Source: Delphinapterus leucas (lineage: Eukaryota > Chordata > Mammalia > Artiodactyla > Monodontidae). Taken from it: a DNA stretch of 64,000 nucleotides. The notes under the pieces were generated by a model. It was not told the origin of the DNA. It saw only the letters and a list, made by a program, of their open reading frames with translations, and made no database searches. Of the stretch, positions 1-11,042 are shown in pieces. The stretch covers positions 75,097,873-75,161,872 of the forward strand of contig NW_022098076.1 in assembly GCF_002288925.2 (NCBI RefSeq), read 5' to 3'. Each line of letters begins with the position of its first letter. Position 1 is the first letter of the stretch. A program made the position numbers and the translations under genes.

Positions 1-132
1 TACTGTATTAGGTCCCCAGGGCTGCCATAACAAATTACCATAAATACTGTATTAGGTTCCCAGAGCTGCCATAACAAATTACCATAAATACTGTATTAGG
101 TTCTCAGGGCTGCCATAACAAATTACCACAAA
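1..132. repeat. 44-bp tandem repeat, three copies, at an LTR end
   Basis: Three head-to-tail copies of a 44-bp unit (1-44, 45-88, 89-132) differ at only a few bases. Each begins tactgtattaggt and runs into gctgccataacaaattacca. The third copy continues into the MaLR LTR that follows, so the unit is the terminal 44 bp of that LTR multiplied in place. The array may extend upstream of the window. Confidence 0.9.
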
Positions 133-535
133 TGTGATGGCTTAAAACAGTAGCAATGTATTCTCTCACAGTTTGGGAGGCTAGAAATCCAAAATCAAAG
201 TGTTGACGGGCACATTCCCTCTGAAAGCTCTAGAGAGGAAGCCTTCCTTGCCGCTTTCTAGCTTCTGGTGGCTCCTGGCTCTCCTTGGCCTTCCTTGGCT
301 TGTAGCTGCATTACTCCAACCTCTTCTCCATCATTACACAGCCTTCTTCCCCTTGTGCGTCTCCACAGGGGTTTCTTCTAAGGACACTAGTCATTGGACT
401 TGGGGCCCAACCTATCCCAGTACGACCTCATCTTAACTAATTACATCTGCAAAGACCTTATTTCCGAATAAGATCACAGTCTGGCATTCTGGATAGACAT
501 TAATTTGGGGAGGGACACAATTCAACCCAGTACAA
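89..535 (-). mobile_element. MaLR (MLT1-class) solo LTR, reverse orientation
   Basis: Reading + strand, it opens with tgtattaggttctcagggct, has gatggcttaaaacag and ctctcacagtttgggaggct near the start, and ends with gacacaattcaacccagtaca. These are the reverse complement of MLT1-type LTR ends. Internal blocks about the 'aaggacactagtcattgga' and 'gcaaagaccttatttcc' stretches also match. No internal retroviral genes are attached. Confidence 0.8.
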
Positions 536-539
536 ACCC

Positions 540-880
540 CTTCCAGGACCTCTAGCTCACTTGAGGCGGAGGGCAGAGGCCACCCTCCAGCCAGCAGGAG
601 AAGGTGAAACCCCCGGCGGCAGCCGTTTGAACAGATGCTCAGAGGAGAGCATGATTGCGGGGCTTGGGTTTGAGAGCAAACGTTGTGAGCTCCTAGGGTA
701 GCAGCATGATGTGGCAGTGAGCACCCAGCTCCCTAAACCCAGCTTCTTTCAAGTGAGTTTATGGAGTGGTAAGTACCGCCTGAGAGTCGGGGAATTGTGC
801 AGAATGGGGGAAGGACAACGCACTGACCAGGCCATGTTTGAAAGCAACCTTTGGTTTCTTGTCCTGCTTCAATTTTTCAT
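540..880. other. Unannotated unique sequence
   Basis: About 340 bp of moderately GC-rich sequence between an LTR and an old L1 tail. I see no long frame, repeat or RNA signature in it. Confidence 0.5.
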
Positions 881-1075
881 TTGTTAACGTGGTTATTGAG
901 ATAAAACGTACACACAGCAGAGTGCATAAAATGCACTAATCTTAATTGTACAACTTGGCGGATCTTTACAGAGGGAGGTATATTCCCAGGTAACCATCAT
1001 CCAGATGAAGAAACAGCATATATCCAGCACCCCAGTGGACTCCCAGGTCAGGACCCCACACTTAGAAGGGCTCCA
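880..1075 (-). mobile_element. Old L1 3' end fragment
   Basis: The stretch ttattgagataaaacgtacacac ... gtgcataaaatgcact ... ttgtacaacttggcggatcttt ... aaccatcatccagatgaag follows the antisense of an old mammalian L1 3' untranslated region (L1MC/L1MD-like). It is heavily diverged and has no clear poly(T) or target-site duplication. Confidence 0.55.
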
Positions 1076-1194
1076 CCCTTGGTTTAATGCTCTGCTGTCA
1101 TCGTCTTGAAATTCTTCTTAAGTGTTCAATACACAGCCTTGCGTTTTCATTTTGTACTGGACTCAGGTAAACCTCACCCTCTCTCTTCCATGGG

Positions 1195-1560
1195 TACAAG
1201 TCTTTCAAGATTCACTTCAAGTCCTACCCCATCCAGGAAGCTCTCCTTGATTCCTTCCCACTCTCTAATTAATCACCTCTCCTCATTTTCCTTGGGAGTT
1301 ATGGCCTGTCCACACCACTTAGTACTTGGTCACATTAGTTACACTCTACCCATGCTGGTGTCTCATTTTTCTGTGCGTGTCACTCCCGTCTGCTTATGAG
1401 CTCACTGGAGCACAGGGAGACACCCTGTCAGCTCCACAATGTAATGTGGGGCAGCGAGGGTTATTCACATGCATGTTTTATCTCTTCTTTCCAACTGCAA
1501 GTTCCTTTATCTTGGTGTCCCAAGATAAACCCAGGGACTCTGTCGTGTGTCAGGTCAGTA
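1195..1560 (+). mobile_element. L2 LINE 3' end fragment
   Basis: Contains ttcaagattcacttcaagtc, then ccaggaagctctccttgatt, then ctgcttatgagctcactggagc and a 'gtcagtaaacagttgctgg' tail. That order is the usual L2 3' end in sense orientation. Divergence is high and the reading frame is gone. Confidence 0.65.
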
Positions 1561-2424
1561 AACAGTTGCTGGCCTTTTTCTGCTCTCTCCCCCTGTCTGT
1601 CTCTTACCAGGTGGTTTTGCTCTACCCCAGGATTCTAGAATATTAAGGCAAAAAGGGATCTGAGACCTCATCTGGTCAAATCCACCTTTGGATGGAGAGG
1701 TCTCAGAGAGGTCTAGTGTATTACTCAAAGGAACACCTCTCATGGGGGCCCAGCAGGGAGTGCAGGACACTTTCCTGTGCAGTTGTCTCCACCCCTTCAT
1801 TCCTTCCTCTTTGGACAGATGTAGACCCTTCCTGTGAGTGCAGGTGGGAAGTAGCTCTGTCTGGAACAGCTGACTGGATTCTCGCTGGGACCAGCAGTCC
1901 ATCAACCCAATTGGCTTGCAGCTTCCTCTGTGGAATGGCTCCCAGAAGCCCCCTGAGAACCTCCAGGAACCAGCTTCCCATCGACCACCTTGTTAAACTG
2001 GTTTCCAGATGTCTCGATCTCAAGCTGAGGAAGCAGGAGGAGAGTGAGGGGCTGGGAGTGTGTCTTTTAAATGAAGTCTGCCGTGTCTGTAATAAATAAC
2101 ATCATGTACCCACAGAGCAGGTGGTCTCTGGAGATGGAGCAATGCAGAGGATGTCCTCACTGAGGCCTTGTGTGGGGAGGAGAGAGGCTGACAATCCAGA
2201 ATATTTGGAGGCAAAAACAAGAGAGAGGAGAGATATGGACAGTTGGAGACTGAGTGGGGGTGGGGGGAGACCATGAAATTGTGATTCCGTCAGAGAGAGG
2301 CAGGAGAGGGAAAGAAAAGGAAGCAGAAAAAGAGAGGCAGGGACTGAGGGCCAAAATTTGCCATGTATTGACCTGCCAGGGTCTGTGTCCTTCAGAGCAG
2401 CTGATAAAGTCCATAGCCAGCCCT
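1560..2424. other. Mostly unique sequence with a weak old-repeat block
   Basis: The 1630-1720 stretch (gggatctgagacctcatctggtcaa) resembles an ancient conserved short repeat, but too weakly to name. The frame at 1692-2099 (135 codons) has no recognisable domain, its opposite strand is equally open, and no splice context is convincing, so it is not called as a gene. Confidence 0.4.
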
Positions 2425-2612
2425 TGCGGACTTCCTCTGTGCCAAGCCCTGGGCTGTGTGCTTTGCAGATATCAGCGCTTTTACTCCTTCCAACAACCTC
2501 AAGAGGTAGCTGCTGCCATTATGCCCATTTCACAGACAAGGGAAGTGAGGCTGAGATCACAGGGAACTTGCTCAGGCTCACACAGTGGTAGAAAAGGTCC
2601 CACACTGCACCC
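2425..2612 (-). mobile_element. MIR SINE
   Basis: The + strand reads ctctgtgccaagccctgggc, then cattatgcccatttcacagac, then gaacttgctcaggctcacac. This is the reverse complement of the MIR core and 3' half. It is an old, diverged copy. Confidence 0.75.
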
Positions 2613-2946
2613 TTAACCTCTCCACTCTCCTCAGTGGTAACATTTGGGGGAACAATCTTTTCAGGCTTGCCTCCTTCCACTGATGAGCGTAGAAACTAGA
2701 CGGTTGGTGCTACCTAAAACCCAACATCATCTTACAGAGGAATTCTGAGTCTGTCTGAATGTGGGCACAGGTAGAGAGCAAGAAATGTAAGCATCCTCTC
2801 TTCCAAGCACTTACTTTGAAACATGTTGCATATAGCCAGTTGGACAGACTTATTTTCCTCCAACTTCTAGGACTGACCAGCTTAGGAGCCTCTCCTTAGA
2901 CTCAATCCCTGTGAATGAGCATTCACACACATGTGAGAAACTTGGG
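2613..2946. other. Unannotated unique sequence
   Basis: Non-repetitive stretch between a MIR and a MaLR LTR. I see no coding or RNA feature. Confidence 0.45.
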
Positions 2947-3421
2947 TGTATTTGTTTCCTGGGGCTGCATCACAAATTATCACAAAATTGTTGGCTTAAA
3001 ACAACAAAAATTTATTTTCTCATGTTCTTGGGGCAAGAAGTCTGAAATCAAAATGTTGGAAGGAAGATGCTCCTTCTGAAGGCTCCAGAGAAGAATCCTT
3101 CCTTCTCTCTTCCTAGTTTTGGTGGCTCCCGGCAATCCTTGGTGCTTCTTGTCTTGTAGCTGCATCTTTCCAGTGTCTTCCTTCATCATCGTCTGGCCTT
3201 CGTCCTTGTGTCTCCTTTGTGTCTATGTACACAAATCTCCCTCCCCTTTCTCTTATACAGACATCAGTCATTGGATTTAGGACTCACCTTAATCCAGAAT
3301 GACTTCATCTTAACTTGATTGCATCTGCAAAGACCCTATTTCCAAATAAGGTCACATTCACAGGTACTAGAGGTTAGGACTTAAACCTGTCTTTTGGGGG
3401 AACGTGATCCAATCTACTACA
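2947..3421 (-). mobile_element. MaLR (MLT1-class) solo LTR, reverse orientation
   Basis: It starts tgtatttgtttcctggggctg, continues ttggcttaaaacaacaaaaa and ctccagagaagaatccttcc, and ends with aatctactaca. The flanking 5-mers are ttggg (2942-2946) and atggg (3422-3426), a near-match target-site duplication of the size expected for ERVL/MaLR. It is the same LTR class as 89-535 and in the same orientation. Confidence 0.85.
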
Positions 3422-4305
3422 ATGGGGATAAATGGAATACATAGGCAATGCAAAGAGGAGAACAAAAGCAAATTGCAAAGGATAAGTGTGTAACACATTA
3501 ATGCTTAGACATTTCCTTCAAAAAATGGAATTTTAAGCTAAGGTTTATACATCTTGCCTAATCCTTGATTCTTTCTCCTCACCCTCCCCGTATGTTGCTG
3601 CCTGCTTCCTCCATTTCCTAGACACTGTCCCTGTACTTTTAGAATACCACTGGGCTTTGGAGTTGGGATGCTTCTAAAATTGTTTGAAAATTTTAAAGGG
3701 ACACCATATTTGGGGCAAATATTCTGTTTTACCCAGAAAGGCAGAGCTGATGCCTGTCCCTTAGCCTGGGTTCATTTCCTAGATCCGAGCTACCTGCTCA
3801 ATGGATGTGTGGAGAATGCAGTGAAATGGACTTAAAATCAAACATGAGACCCCACTGAATTATCTTCAGGGCCATGTATAATGGGATGCTTTGTGTATCT
3901 GATTCACCATGGACGTTGGACTCAACGTGCCCTGCTCTCCAAGGACTCTTCTTAAATCTGAGATAATCCTAAACTAACTCCAATGTTAGTTAAGACTCTT
4001 GGTGGCAAGGACAATAAATAACTTTTTTTCCCAGAAGGGATCTGCTGGCTCATGTTACTGAGTATTCCAAGGAGTGGACTAGCTTCAGGTAGAGCTGAAC
4101 CCAGGAGTCCATTGATGTCATCTAAATGCTCTCTCTCTCAGCAAAATGCTCCCGTGGGCTCCAAAGATAGAGGGTACCTAACACATTTCAGGAAGTGATT
4201 CTGTTAACCCAACCTGGATTCTACATATATCACTGGCACATCTCATGGCCAGAGGGAAGGGATTCTCTGATTGGCCAGGATAGTCACTAGCCACAGTAGA
4301 ATAGG
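3422..4305. other. Unannotated unique sequence
   Basis: About 880 bp with no frame of interest and no repeat I can name. Base composition is average for the window. Confidence 0.45.
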
Positions 4306-4680
4306 GAAGCTCTAGCTACTGTAACAACAAACTCTGGAAGTCTCAGGGGCTTGACACAATAGAAGTTGACCTTTTAGTCTTATAAAGTCCAATCAGGAGA
4401 ATATTCTCAAGCACACAGGCTGAGGGAGATTCTACCATCTTCAATTGTGGCTTCCAAGGTCACCAAGAGCATCAGCATTCAACCAACAGACAGCGGAAGA
4501 GAAACTGTCTCTTCTTGCACCAGAGTGCAGGAGGTTCTCTTATGGGCCAAGCTCACATTTCATTGGCCCAGAACTCAGCCACATGCATGGACTGGAATAT
4601 TGTATGGGACATGCAGGCTGGCTGTGATCCCAGCAGGAAAGAAAATAGGTTTGCTGAATGTCTAACCATTTATTTCTGCC
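4306..4680 (-). mobile_element. Probable ancient LTR relic
   Basis: The stretch agctactgtaacaacaaactc, gtctcaggggcttgacacaa, atcttcaattgtggcttccaag and cattggcccagaactcagcc follows the plan of an old ERVL/MaLR-like LTR read backwards: gctactgtaacaaa head, commonly repeated 'ttggccagaactcagtcac' block. The subfamily cannot be settled by eye. Confidence 0.45.
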
Positions 4681-4847
4681 ACAAGTTGTAATGCTGGGCA
4701 GCATTGTTAGAGAATGAGGGAAGAGTGGCTTCCCCCCAATAAAGGGCAGTCACAGCAGATTTTAAAAAGTCCTCTCAACTAACTCATGGGATGTTTCAGA
4801 CATGTCTGACTTTGCTGCTCGTGGCTATACTTATATCTGGTACGGAC

Positions 4848-5375
4848 ATTATTGTTTATTGCTGTGAAATAAACTACCCTGAGTTAGGTGGTTCTCAAGA
4901 ATCTTGTTATATTTTTCTTATATTTCATGATCTCATGGGTCAGGAATTTGGGCAGGGCTCAGCTGGGTGATTCTTTTGCTCCACATGGTGGCAGCTAGCT
5001 TCACTCAGTGGTTTACAGCTGGCAGGTGGACTGGTGTTGGGGTCTAGGACAGCTCCGATGTCGTGTCCGATGCCGTGGCGGGGGTAACTGGAAGGCAGGG
5101 CTCAGCTAGCATACTTTTCCTTTCCATGTAGTCCCAGGCCTCACAAAGTGGCCTGTGCAGCAGGGCAACCAACCTTCTTCCATTGTGGCTCGGAGCTCTG
5201 AGAGGGAGTGTACCAAGAGACCCAGGAGAAAGCTCCGGGGCATCTCAAGACCTAACTTCTGAAGCCCTGGCTTGTCCCTTCTGCCACATTCTGTTGCCAA
5301 GAAGGTCATCAGGCCAGTCCAGATTCAAAGAGAGGGGAAGGAGACTTCCTTCTCAATGGAGGCCAGCTTCAATCG
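4848..5375 (-). mobile_element. Old MaLR-like LTR, reverse orientation
   Basis: It opens with tattgctgtgaaataaactacc, has catgggtcaggaatttgggcag and agctgggtgattcttttgct, and then a cttctgccacattctgttg block before ttcaaagagaggggaaggag. The same order of blocks is seen at 51711-52353, so both are copies of one old LTR family. A 12-bp imperfect tandem (tccgatgtcgtg then tccgatgccgtg) lies at about 5053-5077. Confidence 0.55.
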
Positions 5376-5719
5376 GCCACAGATCCTTTCCAGTCACATG
5401 ACTTTTGCACGTGGCGTCTTGAAATTTGGGAGCCTTTCCTTTTCTATGAGAGGTTATAGATATGAATCTTTACTGCCCTGCTTACTGCCAGCCGTCCTGG
5501 CCATTGAGCTTTTTGCATTGCGGTTCCTGTCTGGAGCTGGGCCTTCAGAGGAAGGAATCTAGACTCTGGAGGGTGAAATAGGTGTTCCAGGCTTCCACAC
5601 ACAGGGGAGAACAAGATGATCCCTCATGGGGGGAGGGTAATAGGAAGGGAGGGACCCACTCCAGGAAGTGGTATTTAGTCAAAGTCGGCAACAGATGTGA
5701 TAACTGACGTATAACCCTA
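5376..5719. other. Unannotated unique sequence
   Basis: Short non-repetitive stretch before an interrupted MIR. I see nothing functional in it. Confidence 0.4.
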
Positions 5720-5738
5720 TGATACACGAACTGTAATT

Positions 5739-5751
5739 ATGCTCATTTTAT
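5739..5751 (+). repeat. Target-site duplication, left copy (L1 tail in MIR)
   Basis: atgctcattttat matches atgctcgttttat at 6353-6365 with one difference. The pair brackets the L1 fragment exactly, with the poly(T) side at the left as expected for a reverse-strand insertion. Confidence 0.85.
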
Positions 5752-6352
5752 TTTATTTTTTCTAACATCTTTATTGGAGTATAATTGCTTTACAATGTTG
5801 CGTTAGTTTCTGCTGTATAACAAAGTGAATCAGCTATACGTATACATATATCCCCATATCTCCTCCCTCTTGCGTCTCCCTCCCACCCTCCCCATCCCAC
5901 CCCTCTAGGTGGTCACAAAGCACCGAGCTGATCTCCCTGTGCTATGCGGCTACTTCCCACTAGCTATCTACCTTACGTTTGGTAGTGCATATATGTCCAT
6001 GCCACTCTCTCACTTTGTCACACCTTACCCTTCCCCCTCCCCATATCCTCAAGTCCATTCTCTAGTAGGTCTGTGTCTTTATTCCCGTCTTACCCCTAGG
6101 TTCTTCATGACATTTTTTTTTCTTAAATTCCATATATATGTGTTAGCATACGGTATTTGTCTTTCTCTTTCTGACTTACTTCACTCTGTATGACAGACTC
6201 TAGGTCCATCCACCTCATTACAAATAGCTCAATTTCATTTCTTTTTATGGCTGAGTAATATTCCATTGTATATATGTGCCACGTCTTCTTTATCCAGTCA
6301 TCTGTTGATGGACACTTAGGTTGCTTCCATGTCCTGGCTATTGTAAATAGAT
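5752..6352 (-). mobile_element. 5'-truncated L1, 3' end only, reverse strand
   Basis: It starts after the T-rich tract with ctaacatctttattggagta, the reverse of a cetartiodactyl L1 3' terminus ending ...ccaataaagatgtt. It continues back through the 3' untranslated region and the last part of ORF2 (reverse of '...cagactctaggtccatccac...' and 'ttgcttccatgtcctggcta'). It is truncated just inside the ORF2 C-terminal region. The 13-bp target-site duplication at 5739-5751 and 6353-6365 defines it. Confidence 0.95.
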
Positions 6353-6365
6353 ATGCTCGTTTTAT
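6353..6365 (+). repeat. Target-site duplication, right copy
   Basis: atgctcgttttat is the partner of 5739-5751 and directly abuts the 5'-truncated end of the L1 fragment. Confidence 0.85.
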
Positions 6366-6464
6366 AAAATAGGAAACTGAGGCACCAGGAGGTTAAGTAA
6401 CTTGCCTGTGCTCCTACTGCTGGAAAGTGAGGAACCCTTATTCAGCCCCAGGCAGTCTGGCTCC

Positions 6465-7890
6465 AGAGGCCAAGGGACCCTACCTAGCGAGATGATAAAA
6501 CTAGTAATTGCCTTTGTAACGCCATGAGCTTTGTGGCTTCCTGTCACCTCCAGGGGGTTCCCAGGTCTATCATCAGCATTACCAAGTTGACTTATCTTCT
6601 ATAGCAAACCAAATATACCCTTTGTGAGTTTGTAGAAATCTGTGCTAACAATTCTTACCAACAGCTGCCTCTTTCAGTTACAGCGACACCCATTATTTCC
6701 CACGGTGCTCATGTGCAAATTAAGCCAAATAAGTCTGGGTTACATCATAACTACATTATTGCAAACCTGGATTGTTTATGTCAAGTCAAAGGAATAGCTC
6801 TACTCAGGAGCCCGTGGCTGTGTGAGGCAACGCAAAGCACCTTAATGTGGCAATATGACGTGCGAGCTTTCTTCTGAGTCAGCAAGGACTAGAAATCCAT
6901 GCAAAATCCAGACTTTCCCAAGGAAAAAGCTGCTGTGGGATTCTCGTCAAGGCCTCCCATCTCTCTTAATCCCACATCCTGACCCCTTGCTCCTCGCTGC
7001 GTGCACTTTGCATCTGCTCTCCTAAACCAATTTTCTTCTGAGCAGAAACAGAAAGCCCCCAGGGAAAAAAGAGCTGGACTCTTGCGGGCATTTTCTAGGA
7101 TTGGATGGTTGAGGCTGCTTGGCAGAATTGAGCGCTATGGCCCAGGCGTCACGTAGGATCTGTTAATGACCCTCCGGCCATCTCCTTCCTCCCACAGGGA
7201 TGGCAGATGGCCTGTAGTTTTAAGAACTAAAAAAAAAAAAAAAAGAGTCAGAGGGAAATCAGGCTCATCAGGAGCAATTTGGAACCATCCAGGCAGCACA
7301 GCTGAGCTGTAAGTTTGTTCGGAAATCATACGTGATGTATTGTGTGGTGTAGAAATAACTGTTCACTTCATTGGCTCTCCCCTTAGCGGAGGCCAGAGAA
7401 GCAAAGGAGGAACGGTCAGGCTGGGAGTCCAAAGCCAAAAGTTCCAGTCTTGGCCTGACACCTCCAGCCAAGGGGCATTCACCTGGTCATCTTTCCCTTT
7501 CTGGGTTTCTGTTACTTTATTCGTAAAAGAGCAGAACTGAATTCTACAGCTGGAAGAGGTTGGGGAAGTAATAATTCCTGTATATGACCTGATTCCCTGA
7601 AGAAGTACAGAAAGATCTCAGAGGCAAAGATAGCTATAGACCATGGGGAAGTGACCGGAGAAGCTGGGACACTTGGCTTGAAAAGGATCTTTGACATATA
7701 AATAAACATAGGTGGCATAGAATGGTTTGTGGAGGCTCAGGTATGGGGCTCCAAGGACATCTTTTCACCCTGAATGGACCACCAAAGAGCTGGGGCCCCA
7801 GAGGACACTGACTGCACTCCCTGACCCCCATCCTCCTCCTCCTTCCCTTGCTTGATGCTGAGTCAGGATCTTCTAGAAGCAACCCTGATT
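6465..7890. other. Unique non-repetitive block, possible regulatory DNA
   Basis: About 1.4 kb without recognisable repeats, which is unusual in this window. It holds TGACGTG (6856-6862, CRE-like) and TGAGTCAGC (6875-6883, AP-1-like) close together, and an A17-type run near 7230. No frame is convincing. Lack of repeats plus clustered motifs makes an enhancer possible, but this is inference. Confidence 0.3.
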
Positions 7891-9157
7891 AGTGAGTTGC
7901 TGGCTGAGCAGAGGACTGGTCCCTACAGCTGCCCAGCTAGAGACCACCACATCTCAGCGCCTCTGCTCCTGGCAGGTAGGGCTAGGAATGGGCATTCCAG
8001 GGCCTGAGGGAGGAAAGAAAGCTACCCCCTCTGCCACTCCCCTCCACCTTGCTTGGTCAACACTGGGACCAGCTGCCACCAGGGGCGAGTCAGCCCAGCA
8101 GATGGTGTGGGGCCGGGAGAGATGCCATCAGCCAGCAGCACAGACACAGCAGCGACTGTGCATTTGGGGGGCTCTGTTCCAAGTCTCCTGCTCTCTCCCT
8201 AGCCTCCCTCCAGCTCTTCATTATTCATGCAGCTTCTGGGCTCTTCTTCCCTTCCTCTTTCCAGCGCCCTTCTCCTCTCACCTCCCCATCTCGCCCTCTT
8301 TAACCACCACTCCCTTTTCCTTATTTTCTCTCAGCCTTTGCAGTGTTTGGCAAAGAAAGAGGGAGGGGCCAAAGTTAGAGGTAAAAGCCTTAATGCAGCC
8401 ACAGCGTTAATAGGAGGAGGACCAGAGGGGTCAGGTTCTTGGGGTCATATCTTCCTGGCCCAAGAGTCCTGGGTTGAAGGAGGTGCCCCTTACTCACTCA
8501 CGGTGAAAACTGCAGTTGAACACCCACCAGTGTGTGAGCTGAGAGCAATACTGTCAGCTTGGAGCAGTGGGCTCAAGGCCAGCGAGGCCTCAGATAGGTT
8601 GTCTGCCTGAGAAGGCCAAGGTGAAAGCTTCCATGCTCCAGGGCTTCATTCCAGGTCACAGAGGGCCCATCGCTCGCACACTCGATCCCTCCTACCATTT
8701 GGAAGATGTGGCTATGCCTGTGTCCACACCTCCCCCATCCTCTCCACATTCTGAAAGCCCTGCACCAGTCCAGGACCCAGGCTAGGGAGAGGGTTGAGCC
8801 TGAGGCCTCGGGTTTCTCTGTCTCCCCTTTAGGAGCCCTGGGTGTTTGGGAGACTGGCCAGTACAAGGGCAGTGCTAAGGGTGGTCTGAGATTCTTTCAC
8901 TGACTGTCACTTCAACCTCTCCTGGCTTTGCCTGTCCCCCTCCCTCCTGGAACCCACACCCCATGGGAGCAGGCTGCAGCCAGAACAGTTCTGGGCTTTT
9001 CTCCCAGGAATTTACACTGTTCTCAGTCCAGATCAAGAGGCCCAGACACATCTCTGAGAAGAAGAAATAGAGCAGGGATTGTTCAAAGGAGCCCCAAGCT
9101 CAGCGGCTTCTATTTTCCCAGCTCCCCTAGACCCCCAGGCTCCATTCTAGATTCTAA
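7891..9157. other. GC-richer unique sequence, no gene called
   Basis: This block is more GC-rich than its surroundings and contains several overlapping open frames in all phases (for example 7892-8410 and 8227-8610). Their translations are proline/serine/leucine-rich with no domain, and open frames occur in competing phases, as expected for GC-rich non-coding DNA. An unrecognised exon cannot be excluded. Confidence 0.35.
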
Positions 9158-9362
9158 CACTGCACCGTCCATAGAATGTTTTGCCAGAGTGGAAATGTTC
9201 TGTGTCTGTGCTGTTCTGTATGGTAGCCACTAGCCACATGTAGCTATGGAGCCCTGGAAACATGGCTAGTGAGACTGAGGAACTGAATTTTGAATTTTAT
9301 TTAATTTCAGGAAATTTCGATTTAAATCACCGTATGTGGCCAGAGAGTGCCATAGTGGGCAG
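9158..9362 (+). mobile_element. MER3-like hAT MITE
   Basis: Contains ctgttctgtatggtagccac, tagccacatgtagctatgga, then gactgaggaactgaattttg and tttatttaatttcagg, ending near atagtgggcaggt. This order matches the ~209-bp non-autonomous hAT-Charlie element I know as MER3. A second copy lies at 12430-12605 in the same orientation. Confidence 0.7.
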
Positions 9363-9637
9363 GTGGCATTTGAAATGGGTCTTGAGGAGAGGGTAGTCAG
9401 AAATGGAGGGAGGGCAAAGGGCGAGGAGATGAGATTGCAGGCACAAGTGGGGGAAACTGCCCATTTGAGGAAGGGACACTGTGTTAAGGAAACTCTTCAG
9501 AAACCTTTTCTAGAAACCCACTTAAGCAATGTTCCCGCAAGGGCAAGGGGGGAGCAGGAAACCCCCAAATAACAAAAGGCTGGGATAGGGGGTGTGTAAC
9601 ATTTGTTTTGCTTCTGCCCAGAAGCAAAGTTCTGCCC
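9363..9637. other. Unannotated unique sequence
   Basis: Purine-rich stretch with no recognisable feature. Confidence 0.4.
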
Positions 9638-9774
9638 AGAACTTGTTTGTGTGAGCGCACACACCAAGCACATGTCAGGCTGAGGACGAGAGACTAGGAG
9701 TTAGGTTTCCTAACTACAGCGTAGTCTCCTTATCAAATAAGAAATATCTAATGTACACCTCTCAAGCGACTACT
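9638..9774 (+). repeat. 137-bp direct duplication, copy 1
   Basis: This block is repeated at 12146-12282 with three substitutions and no indel (about 98% identity), 2508 bp apart. It begins agaacttgtttgtgtgagcg and ends gtacacctctcaagcgactact. I do not recognise it as a known repeat family. Sequence outside the 137 bp is unrelated between the two sites. Confidence 0.95.
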
Positions 9775-10950
9775 CCCTTCTGAGCCGGCTCTAATGTTTC
9801 CAGCTCCTTCCCTTTCACCTGCCTGGGGGGTGGTCCCCGGGGGCTGACAGCACATTAGGCATTTCCTGCTTCGCCTCTGTGACTTTAAACACGTGCTGGG
9901 GCACAGAGCACCCAGCCTGCCCCGTCTTCAGGTGAGCCCAAGCTGCCATCTAAAATCTCACAAGCAACATTCTTAGCCTTGATACTCTAGCCCTGAGCTC
10001 TTCTTCCCGGGCTGTGTGATTCCCTTGGAGCTGCCTGTCACTGCCACTATAGAAGTCAAACAGCGACTTCAGCTAGACCTTGTGAATTGGAGCCTGTGCT
10101 ATGGCCACTCAGAATGAGAGATCCTTGAGAGCTTCATGTGCCAGGTGCTGCCCAGCCCTGTGGGGCACCCCCACATGCATAAGCAAGATCTTCCTTCAAG
10201 GAGTCCTGGCCCAGGACAGAGGAGCTAAGGTGCCCACCTCAAAGGCCTAGACATACAGTAGGTGACCAAGTGTGCCCGATGAAAGATACAAGGGACAGTG
10301 GGGATTCGCCAACTTGGAGTCTTCTTCCCCATCTACTTATCTCCACCTTGTTACGACCACACAAAAACGTGTGCAGAATATGTTCAATACTCCTTTTTCC
10401 AAAGAGAAGCTGGAATCTGAATTTTAATTGGAAATTTCCCATTTTTTTTAAAAAAGGCATGCTGGCCAAATAAAATTCATCTGAGGGTGAAAAACATTTC
10501 CACTTCTTTCTATGCACCGGCAAACTCCTGAAGTTTGTTGAGTGGTTAAAGAGAAGGAACCAAAGGAGCTGCCCTGGAAGGTGCTGTTCTGTACTTGTGT
10601 ACATGCTGGTTGTGACACAATTGCCCATCTTCAGTGCGGGCCCAGGCCTTGTTTGCCCCTGAGCAGTTAACCGGAGGCTTGTGATGGGGTGGGTTCCTTC
10701 TGCCCTCTCTTTCGCATCCAGGGAGAGTAAAGGGCACTGGTAAATATTTTCCACAGCTCATGAAGCCTGAAGTTTATAGGCCAAGGCGAAGTTGAGAACA
10801 GGGCTTAGGACGCATCCCAAGCTTCTACTTCACAAACATACAAACACACCAGCATTTACTTGGTGTGAAATGCACATCTTTGTATCAGTGGTTGGGTATT
10901 CAGTGCCCCTATAGGGTTGTAGGTACATACATGTGTTGTGTTGTGTTCTT
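9775..10950. other. Unique sequence, no gene called
   Basis: About 1.2 kb without named repeats. The minus-strand frame 10239-10754 (171 codons) is the longest non-L1 frame in this part, but its translation has no domain, no signal sequence and no family resemblance, so I treat it as chance. Confidence 0.35.
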
Positions 10951-10996
10951 GGCAGGTGTATTAACCAGCGTTCCCCAGAGAAACAGAACCAATAGG

Positions 10997-10997
<1 letters not shown>

Positions 10998-11040
<43 letters not shown>
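10998..11040 (+). repeat. (TG)n microsatellite
   Basis: About 21 uninterrupted TG units, grown from the ggatgtgtgtg tract of the MLT2 LTR. It ends at the TA used as target by the adjacent MITE. Confidence 0.98.

Positions 11041-11041
<1 letters not shown>

Positions 11042-11042
<1 letters not shown>

Larger units (their letters stand above)
5720..6464 (-). mobile_element. MIR SINE, split by an L1 insertion
   Basis: Removing the L1 at 5752-6352 joins gtaattatgctcatttta to taaaataggaaactgaggca, followed by ggttaagtaacttgcc and ccaggcagtctggctccaga. That is a continuous MIR core and 5' half in reverse orientation. The MIR is therefore the older host and the L1 the later insertion. Confidence 0.85.

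Noticed and set aside
7892..8610. Overlapping 172- and 127-codon frames in GC-rich DNA
   Set aside because: Translations are low-complexity and several phases are open at once, which is typical of non-coding GC-rich sequence.
10239..10754. 171-codon minus-strand frame
   Set aside because: No domain, signal sequence or family resemblance. A frame of this length is expected by chance in 64 kb read in six frames.
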